Positions 45,409 to 54,449 of a DNA stretch of 64,000 nucleotides are shown here, piece after piece (within the stretch, counting starts at the first letter, position 1; every line of letters starts with the position of its first letter). Both the position numbers and the translations under genes were made by a program. Source of the stretch: JAENVT01 sp031430695 (GTDB taxonomy: Bacteria > Actinomycetota > Acidimicrobiia > Acidimicrobiales > Ilumatobacteraceae); the NCBI GenBank assembly GCA_031430695.1, contig JANPBZ010000037.1:1-64000 (forward strand), read 5' to 3'. A model generated the notes under the pieces. It saw only the letters and a list, made by a program, of their open reading frames with translations. It did not search any database and had not been told where the DNA came from.

Positions 45409-46230
45409 TCAGTCGTCTGGGCGACGTCGGCGGACCGGCGGGCGCGCCGCAGTTGCCTTGCCTGCCGCCCGGCGAACGACGGCCACGCTGAGCCGCGTCG
45501 GATCATCACCGGCGCCGACGGCATCGAGCAGCCGCCGGATCTCGCGCTCGGTACGGCGTGCCCGCGTCCGACCGGTCATAGCCACGCCCACGCCCGCCAC
45601 GATCGCAGCGGGCATCGCCAGGAGCACGACAGGCGTCGCAACCGCCGCGGCCACAACGACTCCGGTCATCCCGCCAACGGCAACGACGGCGCCACCGCCG
45701 CCAGCGAATCGTCGATTGGTCGTTCGGTCGATCGTGATCCGGACCACCGATGAACCGCTTCCCGTATCGCGTGCCACAGCATTGACTCGTTCGAAGTCGC
45801 CGAGCTTGCCCTCGCCGGTCGCGTTGCGAATCGTCCGTATGGTCACGCCGACGAGGCCAGAGCGTTTGCTCCACTCCCCGTGTCCTGGTCGCAGCACGTC
45901 ACGACGGAGGTGATGACCATCGACCAACCACGCGTCGACCCTGGCCAACGCGTCGTCCGCCGGCACGTCGGACTCGCCGTCGGCGTACACATGCGACGGC
46001 CCGACTATCCGGTCGCCTGAACGCGCAACGGGCAGCGGTCCGAGCCGTTCGACCGCAATCGAACGACGCACGGCATCGACGGACAGTCCGACCTCTTCTG
46101 CCGCCGCAATCAACGAGGCTTCGGTGATCTTCCCCGCCTCGTCCTGCGCCTCGCCAGCGCGCTCGAGATCACCGGCGCGCTGCAGAATGCGGGCGACGAC
46201 CTTCGCGTCGAACGGTGCTTTATCCGTCAT
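45409..46230 (-). CDS. Hypothetical protein with two membrane helices
   Basis: 273 residues. The N-terminal 70 residues are helical and charged (VARILQRAGDLERAGE, EVGLSVDAVRRSI). The middle is beta-rich, and two adjacent hydrophobic stretches (about residues 185-228, Gly/Ala/Val-rich) look like a membrane hairpin. A basic tail follows. No known family is recognised. It lies 51 bp upstream of the peroxiredoxin start on the same strand, so the two could be co-transcribed. Confidence 0.6.
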   Translation of the reverse strand: MTDKAPFDAKVVARILQRAGDLERAGEAQDEAGKITEASLIAAAEEVGLSVDAVRRSIAVERLGPLPVARSGDRIVGPSHVYADGESDVPADDALARVDAWLVDGHHLRRDVLRPGHGEWSKRSGLVGVTIRTIRNATGEGKLGDFERVNAVARDTGSGSSVVRITIDRTTNRRFAGGGGAVVAVGGMTGVVVAAAVATPVVLLAMPAAIVAGVGVAMTGRTRARRTEREIRRLLDAVGAGDDPTRLSVAVVRRAAGKATAARPPVRRRRPDD

Positions 46231-46367
46231 TGATCAACGAGTTTATGGACCCCTGATCTGATCACGGCGTCGTCGCTGCGTCCCTCGGCGGAACCATGGA
46301 TCCCAGGCAGTGAAGAGCCCGCATCAGGCCGCTCATCGGCTGCACATCGGAACCCGGCGCAGACGGC

Positions 46368-47033
46368 TCATGCCCAGATCGTCGAGCACGCCGGCGTCGA
46401 TCGGGACGGGCGGTGCGACCACATCGCCTCGACAACGTCGGCGACGGCGGTGATCCGGGCGCCCAACAAAATCCCGTCACCGACCAAGCCGGCCGGGTAG
46501 CCCGAGCCGTCGATTCGTTCGTGGTGTTGCAGGATCACATCGGCCACCGGCCAAGGAAAGTCGATGCCCCGCACGATGTCGGAGCCAGCCTGGGCATGCT
46601 CTTTGATCAACGCGAACTCGGTGGGTCTCAGATGGCTCGGCTTGTTCAGGATCTGCGATGGAATCGCCAGTTTTCCGATGTCGTGCACCTTGGCAGCCAG
46701 GCGAAGCCCATCGACGTCGCGTTGGCTCAGCCCGAGGTCGATCGCGATGGCGACCGCCAACTCGGCAACTCGCTGCTGATGTCCGGCGCTGTATGGGTCG
46801 CGGGCCTCAGCGGCCGATGCCACCGTGCCGACGGCGGCCTCGGTGAGGGCGACGAGCGTGCTCAGGTTCTGAATACGCTCGGTGACGTCGGCGAGAACGA
46901 TGCCGAGACCGATGGTCTCGCCGTTGATCTGCACAGCGTGGATGCTCTCGAGCCAGTGGTGAATGTGACCAGGATCCTCGGCGGTGGACCCAGTCAGCGG
47001 CATATCGACCACCGGGTCGCCCGTTTCGAGCAC
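46368..47033 (-). pseudogene. PAS-HD-GYP phosphodiesterase remnant
   Basis: The piece of a cyclic-di-GMP phosphodiesterase. It opens inside a PAS-like domain (QINGETIGLGIVLADVTERI) without its start, and contains the HD-GYP core with KVHDIGKLAIP (HD and Lys) and HHERIDGSGYPAGL (GYP). After VVEAMWSHRP, where the family goes on for about 50 residues, the frame ends in unrelated sequence and stops at 46368. Both ends are therefore missing. The catalytic core is intact, so residual activity cannot be excluded, but I read it as decayed. 46233-46367 shows only out-of-frame leftovers. Confidence 0.65.
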
Positions 47034-47109
47034 TCCGTCGGAATCGGTCGCGGATCGCTTCGCGTGCAGACCCGGAGCGGACGGCGGCGGCCGATGGATG
47101 CACAGAGGA

Positions 47110-47132
47110 CGCCGGTGCGTCGCGCACCGGCG
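47110..47132 (-). terminator. Terminator hairpin after the Tad operon
   Basis: CGCCGGTGCG (47110-47119) and CGCACCGGCG (47123-47132) form a perfect 10-bp stem with a 3-base loop, 50 bp downstream of the tadC stop. No U tract follows on the minus strand. Likely the transcript end of the eight-gene pilus operon. Confidence 0.6.
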
Positions 47133-47182
47133 CCTCGCGCAGACAGGGGACCCCCACGGCCCCGCGTCGTTCCGGGGAACCT

Positions 47183-48034
47183 CTACAGCGAGTTTCCGAG
47201 ACTTAGGAAGGCGGGGCCCGCCGTAACAATCATGAACACTGGAACGAAGCAGACGATGATGGGAAAGAGCATCTTGACGGTCAGCTTGGCCGCCTTCTCC
47301 TCCGTGCGCTGCTTACGCTTCATCCGCATCTCCGCAGACTGGGTACGAAGCGTGTGCGCAATCGGCACGCCGTGCTTCTGTGCCTGGAGCAGCGCCGTGA
47401 CCAGCTGGCGAATCTCGACGATCTGCGCCCGGTCCGCTAGCGTCCTCAGCGCCTGGGCGCGTGGCACGCCCGCCCGGATGTCGCTGATCGTGTGACGGAG
47501 CTCTTCGGTCAGGGGGCCTTCGGTCGTCGTCGCCACGCGTGCGAGCGCAGCGTCGAAGCCGAGTCCCGCTTCCACGCAGATGGTCAGCTGGTCGATGGTG
47601 TCGGCGATCGCGGCCTGCATGGCGGCTTGGCGCTTGTCGCGCTTGCTCAGCACCCAGTAGTCCGGTAGAAAAAACAGCAGCCCGGCGGCGGCGAGGGCGA
47701 CGACAGGATGGCCGGCGAGGAGCAGCATGAACGCCGCCAGCCCAGCCAGCACGACCTTGATCCCGACGATCCGGGCGAGGTCCAATCCGTACGGATGTCC
47801 GGCCTGAACGAGGTTGAGTTCCAGTCCGTCCACGAGTGGCGTGGGCAGGACGCGACGCGTGATCTGGCCCAGCCCGCGCAGGATCGAGGCCGACTTGCCG
47901 ACGGGTTTTTCGGGTTGTGCCAATCCGGCGAAGAGGTTGGCGCGAGCCGCCGACGGTCGGGCAGTGAGACCCCACCAGCACATACCGATCGCGCCGATCA
48001 TCGCCATGGAGCCGAGGATGACTGTGAGGTTCAT
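47183..48034 (-). CDS. tadC: TadC-like pilus inner-membrane platform protein
   Basis: 283-residue T2SSF-domain protein with a membrane helix at the N-terminus, a pair near residues 90-125 and one at the C-terminus (MLFPIIVCFVPVFMIVTAGP). The cytoplasmic T2SSF helices include DTIDQLTICVEAGLGFDAAL and ARVATTTEGPLTEEL, typical of TadC. With TadB it forms the platform on which the TadA motor assembles Flp pili. It is the last gene of the operon, 24 bp after the TadB fusion. Confidence 0.9.
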   Translation of the reverse strand: MNLTVILGSMAMIGAIGMCWWGLTARPSAARANLFAGLAQPEKPVGKSASILRGLGQITRRVLPTPLVDGLELNLVQAGHPYGLDLARIVGIKVVLAGLAAFMLLLAGHPVVALAAAGLLFFLPDYWVLSKRDKRQAAMQAAIADTIDQLTICVEAGLGFDAALARVATTTEGPLTEELRHTISDIRAGVPRAQALRTLADRAQIVEIRQLVTALLQAQKHGVPIAHTLRTQSAEMRMKRKQRTEEKAAKLTVKMLFPIIVCFVPVFMIVTAGPAFLSLGNSL

Positions 48035-48058
48035 GGTTCCGTTCCTGTTGTCATTTCA

Positions 48059-49738
48059 TTACAAAGTGAGCGAGTTGACGATTCTGCGGATCCATATCGT
48101 GCCCAGGACCATGAGGATCCCTCCGACGATGAGAGCAACAAGACCGCCGCCATGCGTCAGCAAGGCGAAGTTTTCCGGGTTTACCCGCCACTGCCAGAAG
48201 GCCATCAGGAGTGGCAGCACCGTCAGGATTCGGGCGGACAGGCGGCCCTCAGCCGTGAGGGTCCGGACTTGACGGGCCATGCGCTGGCGCTCGCGAATGG
48301 TGGCGCCGACAGTGCTGAGGATCTCCGACAGGTTGCCGCCAGTATCGCGGTTGATGTCGATTGCCGCGACCGCCCACTCCAGGTCCTCGCTTTCCATGCG
48401 CTGCGCGAGGGCGCGCATGGCCTCGGACAAATCGCGTCCGAGGCGCGATTCGACCAGCACGTGGGCGAACTCGCTACGTGCGGGCTCCTCGGCGTCCTCG
48501 GCGACCGAGTCGAGCGCCTGGGTGAGGCCGTAGCCGCTGCGCAGCGCCGTGGTGACCAGCTGGAGCACGTCGGGCAACTGGTCAGCGAAGGCGGCTTGGC
48601 GCTTAGCAGTCGTGCGGCGGACGTAGACCCTGACCACGAGACAGACCGCCAGTGCCACGAACACGGCGAGCAGTGCCCCGTCGAGCAGGAGGCCGACGAG
48701 GCCGGCAACGATGGCGACGACTGCGACCATGGCGACGAACTCGGCGGGCTTCATGGAGATGTCGGCGACCGCCAAGGCGGTGGCGAGCTCGGCGCGCTTG
48801 CCGCGCCGCTCGAGGGCCAGTTCGACGGCCGAGATCGCGCGCATGCCCATTTCGGACACGCTGCGTGGCTTGTCGATGCCCAGCCGAGCCTTGGAAACCC
48901 GCTCACGCGGGAACAGCAGCAGCCCGAGCACGAACAGGCCCAGGAAGAGGCCGACGGCACCGGGCCACAGCGGGAAGGACGAGGCGCGCGCCTGCGATGA
49001 CGTGCCGACCGCGGCCGGAACCGGCGCACTGGTGGAGCCCGTCGTGGCCGCCGCTTCCACAGTGGTGGGCGGCGGTGCGGTCGTGGTCGGCGCTGCGGTG
49101 TTGCTGGCCTGGACGACCGTGCTAGGGACAGGAACCGGTTCCACCACTGCGGCAACCAGGCTGGCGACCCTGGCGAAGGCCGCCGACACCCCGGCTGCGT
49201 CGTCGGCCGAGGTGACCGGGCCGAGAGCCGAGAGGCTGTTGATGTCCGTCTCAGCCGTGGTCAGGCTGATGGCCTCGACGTGCACATCCTGGACCGCGGC
49301 GATGGCCTCGTCCAACGTGGCCGCGCTGCCATCGTCCTTGCCATCAGACAGCAGCACGAGCACCTTGTGCTCAACCGTCGCCGTGAAGTGCTGGCTGGCG
49401 GTGACCACGACGTCGTAGAGCGCGGTGTCGCCGCCTGCCACGATCGCGTCGATGTTCGCCCTCACCAGGATGCGGTCAGTGGTCGGTGGTGTCAACACGG
49501 TGACGGCACCTCCGAATGTCTCGACACCGATGCGGACGTCCGGCGGCATCGAAGCAACAAACTCGTTGGCAGCCTCCTTGGCGGCGCCGATGGCAAGCCG
49601 CATGCTGCCGGACGTGTCGATCGCGAGGATGACCTCGAGGTTGTCCGCCGGGACCTGGGCGTTGGCCCGAGTGCTCAACAGGACAGCGGCCGTCCCGCAC
49701 AGCAGGAGCGGGATGAGAAAGTGCGGCAGCCGCTTCAT
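48059..49738 (-). CDS. tadB: von Willebrand A domain fused to TadB
   Basis: 559 residues. A signal peptide (about 1-28) leads to an outer von Willebrand A domain whose MIDAS site starts LAIDTSGSM, with later VLLSDGKDDG. A Thr/Ala/Pro linker (about 210-250) reaches a membrane helix (about 255-275), and the rest is a TadB-type T2SSF platform (DQLPDVLQLVTTALRSGYGL, GGNLSEILSTVGATIRERQR) with helices at about 330-370 and the C-terminus. ATG 49738 overlaps the TadA stop as ATGA. The vWA part could bind a ligand or the pilus outside the cell while the same chain sits in the assembly platform. Confidence 0.88.
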   Translation of the reverse strand: MKRLPHFLIPLLLCGTAAVLLSTRANAQVPADNLEVILAIDTSGSMRLAIGAAKEAANEFVASMPPDVRIGVETFGGAVTVLTPPTTDRILVRANIDAIVAGGDTALYDVVVTASQHFTATVEHKVLVLLSDGKDDGSAATLDEAIAAVQDVHVEAISLTTAETDINSLSALGPVTSADDAAGVSAAFARVASLVAAVVEPVPVPSTVVQASNTAAPTTTAPPPTTVEAAATTGSTSAPVPAAVGTSSQARASSFPLWPGAVGLFLGLFVLGLLLFPRERVSKARLGIDKPRSVSEMGMRAISAVELALERRGKRAELATALAVADISMKPAEFVAMVAVVAIVAGLVGLLLDGALLAVFVALAVCLVVRVYVRRTTAKRQAAFADQLPDVLQLVTTALRSGYGLTQALDSVAEDAEEPARSEFAHVLVESRLGRDLSEAMRALAQRMESEDLEWAVAAIDINRDTGGNLSEILSTVGATIRERQRMARQVRTLTAEGRLSARILTVLPLLMAFWQWRVNPENFALLTHGGGLVALIVGGILMVLGTIWIRRIVNSLTL

Positions 49739-51087
49739 CGCTGCCACATGTCGGGTCCGCCGAACAGCCCGCCGGGCACGATTACCCCGCGGTCCTCGAG
49801 CCGGTCGACGAACTCCGGGCGGATGCCCGTCGCGACCAGTCCCATCGCCTTGTAGTCGTACTTGTAGATGTCCTGGAGGGTGATGATGTCACCCTCCATC
49901 CCGACCACCTCGGTCACGTGGCTGACGCAGCGGGAACCGTCGCGGAATCGATCCACGTGCACGATGAGGTTGAGCGCCGAGGCGATCTGCTCGCGGATCG
50001 CCCGCGTTGGCAGGTCGAAGCCGGCCATCAGCACCATCGTCTCCACCCGGGCCAGAGCGTCGCGGGGGGAGTTGGCGTGCACCGTGGACATCGAGCCGTC
50101 GTGCCCGGTGTTCATGGCCTGGAGCATGTCGAGGGCCTCGGCGCCGCGCACCTCGCCGACGATGATGCGGTCCGGCCGCATGCGTAAGGCGTTGCGCACG
50201 AGGTCCCGAATGGTGATCTCTCCTTGACCCTCGATGTTGGACGGGCGCGCCTCGAGGCGGATCACGTGCGTCTGGAGCAACTGCAGCTCGACGGCGTCCT
50301 CGATGGTGATGATCCGGTCCACGGGGGGAACGAAGCTCGACAACACGTTGAGCATCGTGGTCTTGCCCGTGCCCGTACCGCCGGAGATGAGGATGTTCAT
50401 GCCGCCCTCCACCGCTGCCGCCAGCACCGAAGCCACCTGCTCCGTTAGCGTTCCCATGGCGATCAGGTCGGTCGCCCGGAACGCGTCCTTGGCGAACTTG
50501 CGGATGGTGAGGATCGATCCGTCGAGCGACAAGGGCGGCACGATGACGTTGACACGCGACCCGTCGGGCAAGCGGGCGTCAACCATCGGCGAGGATTCGT
50601 CGATACGACGGCCCACCGACGAGACGATCCGATCGATGACACGGCGCAGGTGGTCCTCGGAGATGAAGCGGGCCCCGGTTTGTTCGATGACGCCGTTGCG
50701 TTCAGCGTAGATGAAGTTGCTTCCGTTCACCATGACTTCGGTGACAGTGGGGTCGGCGAGGAACTGCTCGATCGGGCCGAGGCCCATGACGTCCCGGGCG
50801 ATGTCCCGCACGAGAAGTTGGCGCTCCTGAGGTGACAGCGCAGTCTCGGTGGCGTCCATCAGAGCGCCGATCTCGGTCAGCACGAGAGACTGCAGCTGAT
50901 CCTCGCTCGTCGCCTCGAAGAGCCGGGTGCCGAGGCGCTCGAACAGCGAGTCGTGAACCTTGGCCTTGTAGTCGCCCAGCCCATCGACGGCGAGGGTCTG
51001 GTTCGGCCCCTGCCGCCAAGCGCTGGCGACCTCGCCTCTCTGAGCGGCGGCCTGTTGGGCCTGGTTGATGCGCTCGGTGAGGCTCAT
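49735..51087 (-). CDS. tadA: TadA/CpaF pilus assembly ATPase
   Basis: 450-residue secretion ATPase that powers Flp pilus extension and perhaps retraction. Walker A is ISGGTGTGKTT (about residues 230-240), the Asp box RIITIEDAVELQL, Walker B RPDRIIVGEVRGAEALDML and the His box GHDGSMSTVHANSP. The N-terminal domain carries VMVNGSNFIYAERNG. It overlaps TadZ upstream and TadB downstream by 4-base ATGA junctions. Confidence 0.96.
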   Translation of the reverse strand: MSLTERINQAQQAAAQRGEVASAWRQGPNQTLAVDGLGDYKAKVHDSLFERLGTRLFEATSEDQLQSLVLTEIGALMDATETALSPQERQLLVRDIARDVMGLGPIEQFLADPTVTEVMVNGSNFIYAERNGVIEQTGARFISEDHLRRVIDRIVSSVGRRIDESSPMVDARLPDGSRVNVIVPPLSLDGSILTIRKFAKDAFRATDLIAMGTLTEQVASVLAAAVEGGMNILISGGTGTGKTTMLNVLSSFVPPVDRIITIEDAVELQLLQTHVIRLEARPSNIEGQGEITIRDLVRNALRMRPDRIIVGEVRGAEALDMLQAMNTGHDGSMSTVHANSPRDALARVETMVLMAGFDLPTRAIREQIASALNLIVHVDRFRDGSRCVSHVTEVVGMEGDIITLQDIYKYDYKAMGLVATGIRPEFVDRLEDRGVIVPGGLFGGPDMWQR

Positions 51088-51968
51088 CGCCGCCTGCCCT
51101 TGCGCGCCTTCGTGTCACCGACCGGCGCATATAGCTGCACGAGTTGGTGCAGCTGCCTGGCCACCGCCGACTTCGGCTCGCTGATGACGACGGGCGTGCC
51201 CAGGTTCAGCGACAGCGGGATGTCCCGGCTCGACGGGATCGAGCAGGAGATCTTCATGCCCACGGCCTCTTCGGCGTCGGCCGGGTTGAGCCCGACCTTG
51301 GAGTCGGACCGGTTGAGGACGAGCTTTCGCTCCGCCTGGACACCGACGTGGTCGAGAGCGTCCAGTGCCTTGCGCATGCTGCGGATGCTCGTCACGTCGA
51401 GACTCGATACCAGCAGAAGATCGGTAGCGCACTCGATTGCGGCCAACGTGCGCTCGTCGAGGCCCGCTGGCGTGTCCACGATCACGTAGTCGAAGTTCTG
51501 AGCCAGGAGCGGCAGCACCTCCGAGACGTGCGCATGGCCGATCGAATCGGCGTCCACGGGGTCATGGGCACCGGCCAGGACGTAGAGGCCGTTGTAGTAG
51601 AGCGTGAGGAACAGTTTTACAGTGGTTGCGTCGATCTGGGTGGTGCGGGCGAGCTGCGCCAACGTGTGTTGCGGAGTCAGCGACAGTGCAGACCCCAGGT
51701 CGCCGAATTGCACGTCGAGGTCGACAGCGACCACCCGGCCGGGAAAGCGCTCGGCAAGAGCGACCGCGAGGTTGGAGGAAACCGCGGTCTTGCCGGAGCC
51801 GCCCTTGGGCGAGACCACGACGATGACCTTGGTCTGACGCGACGGAGGTGCGAAGACATTGGCTTTGACGACGACGCCCATTCCGTGGAGGGCGGTCGTG
51901 ACATCGGCGGCCAGCTCTGGGGACATGTCGTGACCGATGGTCACGGTCGGCATCTCGTTGGTCTCCAT
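51084..51968 (-). CDS. tadZ: TadZ/CpaE-like MinD-family ATPase
   Basis: 294 residues. The MinD-type deviant Walker A is SPKGGSGKTAVSSNLA (about residues 48-63), followed by VVAVDLDVQFGDLGSAL and VIVDTPAGLDERT, the switch regions of CpaE/TadZ. These proteins place the pilus machine in the cell. The N-terminal receiver-like domain of longer CpaE proteins is reduced to about 40 residues here. ATG 51968 overlaps the CpaB stop by one base; a GTG one codon upstream is possible. Confidence 0.9.
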   Translation of the reverse strand: METNEMPTVTIGHDMSPELAADVTTALHGMGVVVKANVFAPPSRQTKVIVVVSPKGGSGKTAVSSNLAVALAERFPGRVVAVDLDVQFGDLGSALSLTPQHTLAQLARTTQIDATTVKLFLTLYYNGLYVLAGAHDPVDADSIGHAHVSEVLPLLAQNFDYVIVDTPAGLDERTLAAIECATDLLLVSSLDVTSIRSMRKALDALDHVGVQAERKLVLNRSDSKVGLNPADAEEAVGMKISCSIPSSRDIPLSLNLGTPVVISEPKSAVARQLHQLVQLYAPVGDTKARKGRRR

Positions 51969-52801
51969 CACTTCACCACCGCGTACACGTTGCCGAGGGT
52001 GACCAGCCGTGTGCCGTCGTCGGACACGGACGCCGGCTCATTGGACAGCCATACGTGGCCGAACTCAGTGGCGAACACGAAGCGCTCCGACTGTTCCGGC
52101 GAGAGAGCGAGCGTGACGACATACTGCAAACCGGTCACCTGCACGACGCCCTTCGTCTCTTTGACATCGGCGTTCACCGGTGCATCGGTCGTCTGCACGT
52201 TGGTCACCAACACGTGCTGGAACTCCAGCCGGGTCCTGTTCGGGGACTTCTTCGGCGCTGCGGTTGTCGTCGGCGCCGCATCCGCGGAGATCGCTGCAGC
52301 CGGGTCGATTGCCGGTGTGGGCTCGGTGTTCTGCTCGGCGTTGTCGAGGTCGAAGGGATCGAACGAGAGATAGACGCCGACGAGATCACCCTTCTGCAGC
52401 GACCCGCCGACGGCCCGCTCGGCCGCCAGCACGGTCGAGATCTGCACCTTGTCCGTCACTTCCTCGGACACTTGGTCCTTCGGGACCAGGCGCGCCGCCA
52501 GCAACTGGTCACCGGGCTGGAGGTCGGTGGCGGCAACGTTGGAGCCCACAGCGTCGAGGTCGGTGATCGCTCCCGACTGCTTCAGCCGGCTCGGAACGTG
52601 CTCGATCGACACCGAGGACTTGATCGTTTCCGGCTCGGCGCCTTTGGGCACGAGCTTGTCGACGACGTAGACGTCGACAAGGGCTTCGTCGGCCACCGCG
52701 TTGTCCTTCGCCGACTGCACGTAGCCCGCCAGGGCCGCCGTGCCGATGATGGCCAGGACCAGTGCTGCCACGATCCCGGTGATTCGCCGTTTGTTCTTCA
52801 T
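51968..52801 (-). CDS. cpaB: CpaB/RcpC pilus assembly protein
   Basis: 277 residues. One N-terminal membrane helix (ITGIVAALVLAIIGTAALAG) is followed by a SAF domain (VYVVDKLVPKGAEPETI, then LQPGDQLLAARLV) and an RcpC-type domain interrupted by an Ala/Thr/Pro-rich stretch at about 155-180. In Gram-negatives it helps the secretin. No secretin gene is here, consistent with a monoderm cell wall, so it may guide the pilus through peptidoglycan instead. Confidence 0.9.
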   Translation of the reverse strand: MKNKRRITGIVAALVLAIIGTAALAGYVQSAKDNAVADEALVDVYVVDKLVPKGAEPETIKSSVSIEHVPSRLKQSGAITDLDAVGSNVAATDLQPGDQLLAARLVPKDQVSEEVTDKVQISTVLAAERAVGGSLQKGDLVGVYLSFDPFDLDNAEQNTEPTPAIDPAAAISADAAPTTTAAPKKSPNRTRLEFQHVLVTNVQTTDAPVNADVKETKGVVQVTGLQYVVTLALSPEQSERFVFATEFGHVWLSNEPASVSDDGTRLVTLGNVYAVVK

Positions 52802-52834
52802 GTGGGGGTTGTCTTTCTGGTGAGAGTTGCAGAG

Positions 52835-53740
52835 CTAGCTGAAGAGGTAGACCTGAGAGGTACCGAAGTCCGTGCTCGGACCCGGGGATCCCTGTGACGT
52901 CACGAAGCGGATGAAGTCGCCCTTGATGCAGTACTTGCCCCGAGTGTTCTGATCAGGGCACTTGTTGCCCAACGAACCTTCGAATTTGTTCCCGTTGAAC
53001 GAGTAGCTCGTGACGCGGAACATGGCGAACCCAAGGATCTGGTAGGGACCGTGGCCTTTGCAGCCCGCGGCCGCGCATGCCGCGGCGTCGTACATCGGGA
53101 TCAAGATGTCGTGAGGCAGCGTCGGAGGAGTGGGGTTGGTGATACAGGGAATGAGCTTCTGGAGGTCGCCGCCGGGATCGCCGGCAACGGTTCCTGACGC
53201 AGAGACCGTCACGGCGCAGCTGTTGTTCAACAACTGGCCGAACCCACCGGGCAGGGACGAGCAGCCGCTCTGCAGCTTCGGGTCGTCCAGATAGATGATG
53301 ATGTCCGTCGTACCGTCGAGCAGCGCCTGAGAGAACTCGCAGCTCGAGATGGTGATCGGCACCGTTGTCGCCGTTCCGATCGTGCCCCACTTCGCCGTGG
53401 CCGATCGGGTCACGACCCAAGGACCGTTGCCCAGTGGGAACATGGCCGTGATGGTTCGGCTCATGGAGACGGTCGTAGTCCCGCTACTGCAGGTCGGCGC
53501 GTTGGCGAGGGCAGCACCGTTGGTCTGGTAGGGCGTGAAGTCGGTGGTCGCGACGGCCTTGACACAGTCGGTGGCCTTGGCAAGAGCACCCGCATCTGCG
53601 GCGTTCTGCGTCTGGCGTCGAGCGAGGATGCCGCGACCGCCATCGAACACGAATGCTCCGCAGAGCATGAGAACAGGGATGATCAGCACCACGAAGAGCG
53701 CGGCGACTCCCCGATCATCGTGTTGGTTCAGCCGCCGCAT
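52835..53740 (-). CDS. TadG-like protein with Tad N-terminal domain
   Basis: 301 residues. The start, DDRGVAALFVVLIIPVLMLC then GAFVFDGGR and RRQTQNAADAGALA, is the Flp pilus-assembly TadG-like N-terminal domain (TadE/TadG class) with a pilin-like membrane helix. The rest is exported and has about a dozen cysteines, suggesting a disulfide-rich minor pilin or tip protein. Its start overlaps the end of the TadE gene by 13 bp. Confidence 0.85.
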   Translation of the reverse strand: MRRLNQHDDRGVAALFVVLIIPVLMLCGAFVFDGGRGILARRQTQNAADAGALAKATDCVKAVATTDFTPYQTNGAALANAPTCSSGTTTVSMSRTITAMFPLGNGPWVVTRSATAKWGTIGTATTVPITISSCEFSQALLDGTTDIIIYLDDPKLQSGCSSLPGGFGQLLNNSCAVTVSASGTVAGDPGGDLQKLIPCITNPTPPTLPHDILIPMYDAAACAAAGCKGHGPYQILGFAMFRVTSYSFNGNKFEGSLGNKCPDQNTRGKYCIKGDFIRFVTSQGSPGPSTDFGTSQVYLFS

Positions 53741-54087
53741 CGCATTGTCCCTATTGCCGTGATCGTCTTGGTGCCGAGTGGGATGAACGGAATGGAGAAC
53801 GTGTAGCTGCTGGTCAGGGTGACTGAGGCGTTGCTGGTGGTGTTACCCGGAGCGCATGTCACGACGCCTGAGGGGGTCACACCCGCCGGATAGGTCGGTG
53901 TTCCCCGCAGCGCGAGCGTGCGGGCGGCATCTCGGGCGGTACTCGTCACATCGACCGTCTTGCTGAAGTAGAGCCCGAACGAGGCAATGGCGAAGATCAA
54001 CGCGATCAGGAAGGGAGCGACGAGAACGAACTCGAGCGCGACGGCACCCTCGTCACGATTTGGGTGGGTACGGTGGGGGTTCTGCAT
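53728..54087 (-). CDS. tadE: TadE-like pseudopilin
   Basis: 119 residues. After a short basic N-terminus comes EGAVALEFVLVAPFLIALIF, the TadE_like signature in which the Glu five residues into the hydrophobic helix follows the prepilin cleavage site. The small outer domain has one cysteine pair. It would be processed by the adjacent prepilin peptidase and act as a minor pilin. Confidence 0.88.
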   Translation of the reverse strand: MQNPHRTHPNRDEGAVALEFVLVAPFLIALIFAIASFGLYFSKTVDVTSTARDAARTLALRGTPTYPAGVTPSGVVTCAPGNTTSNASVTLTSSYTFSIPFIPLGTKTITAIGTMRCGG

Positions 54088-54097
54088 GATTGTCCTT

Positions 54098-54136
54098 GTC
54101 AGGGGCGGGGCAGCTTGTGCAGCCCCGCCCGCTGAC
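54098..54136 (-). terminator. Strong hairpin between pilin and the rest of the Tad operon
   Basis: GTCAGGGGCGGGGC (54098-54111) pairs with GCCCCGCCCGCTGAC (54122-54136) with one bulged base and a 10-base loop. It starts 8 bases beyond the pilin stop. As a partial terminator or 3' stabiliser it would let pilin mRNA exceed that of the assembly genes. Confidence 0.65.
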
Positions 54137-54144
54137 GAGATGTC

Positions 54145-54318
54145 TCAGGTGAACACGCCGTCCAACTTGGCCTTCATTTCCGCCCACAGGGTGGAACCGA
54201 ATGTGAGTGCGACACCGATGGCGACGAGGCCGGCCATGATCACGTACTCGATGGCGACGACGCCGTCTTCGGTCTCCGCGGCGGCCTCTTCCGAGTACTT
54301 CTCCACGAGGTTCAACAT
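54145..54318 (-). CDS. flp: Flp/Fap-type major pilin
   Basis: 57-residue prepilin starting MLNLVEKYSEEAAAETEDG. Cleavage is expected after the Gly before VVAIEYVIMAGLVAIGVALT, which gives a mature pilin with the Flp Glu-Tyr pair in the helix. It is the first gene of the Tad operon. AGGAG lies six bases before ATG 54318. A longer frame to 54483 would enter the divergent peptidase's control region and is unlikely. A strong hairpin follows the gene. Confidence 0.93.
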   Translation of the reverse strand: MLNLVEKYSEEAAAETEDGVVAIEYVIMAGLVAIGVALTFGSTLWAEMKAKLDGVFT

Positions 54319-54449
54319 TGTTTGCTCCTTGACTGAATCCCGCTCCCGCCGATCGGGGTGGGGTAAGGAAACCGTAAGGACGAGAACGAGACGGCTAATC
54401 ACCAACATTGATGAATTCTCGGACGCGAATTTTCCGTACAGTCGTTCCC

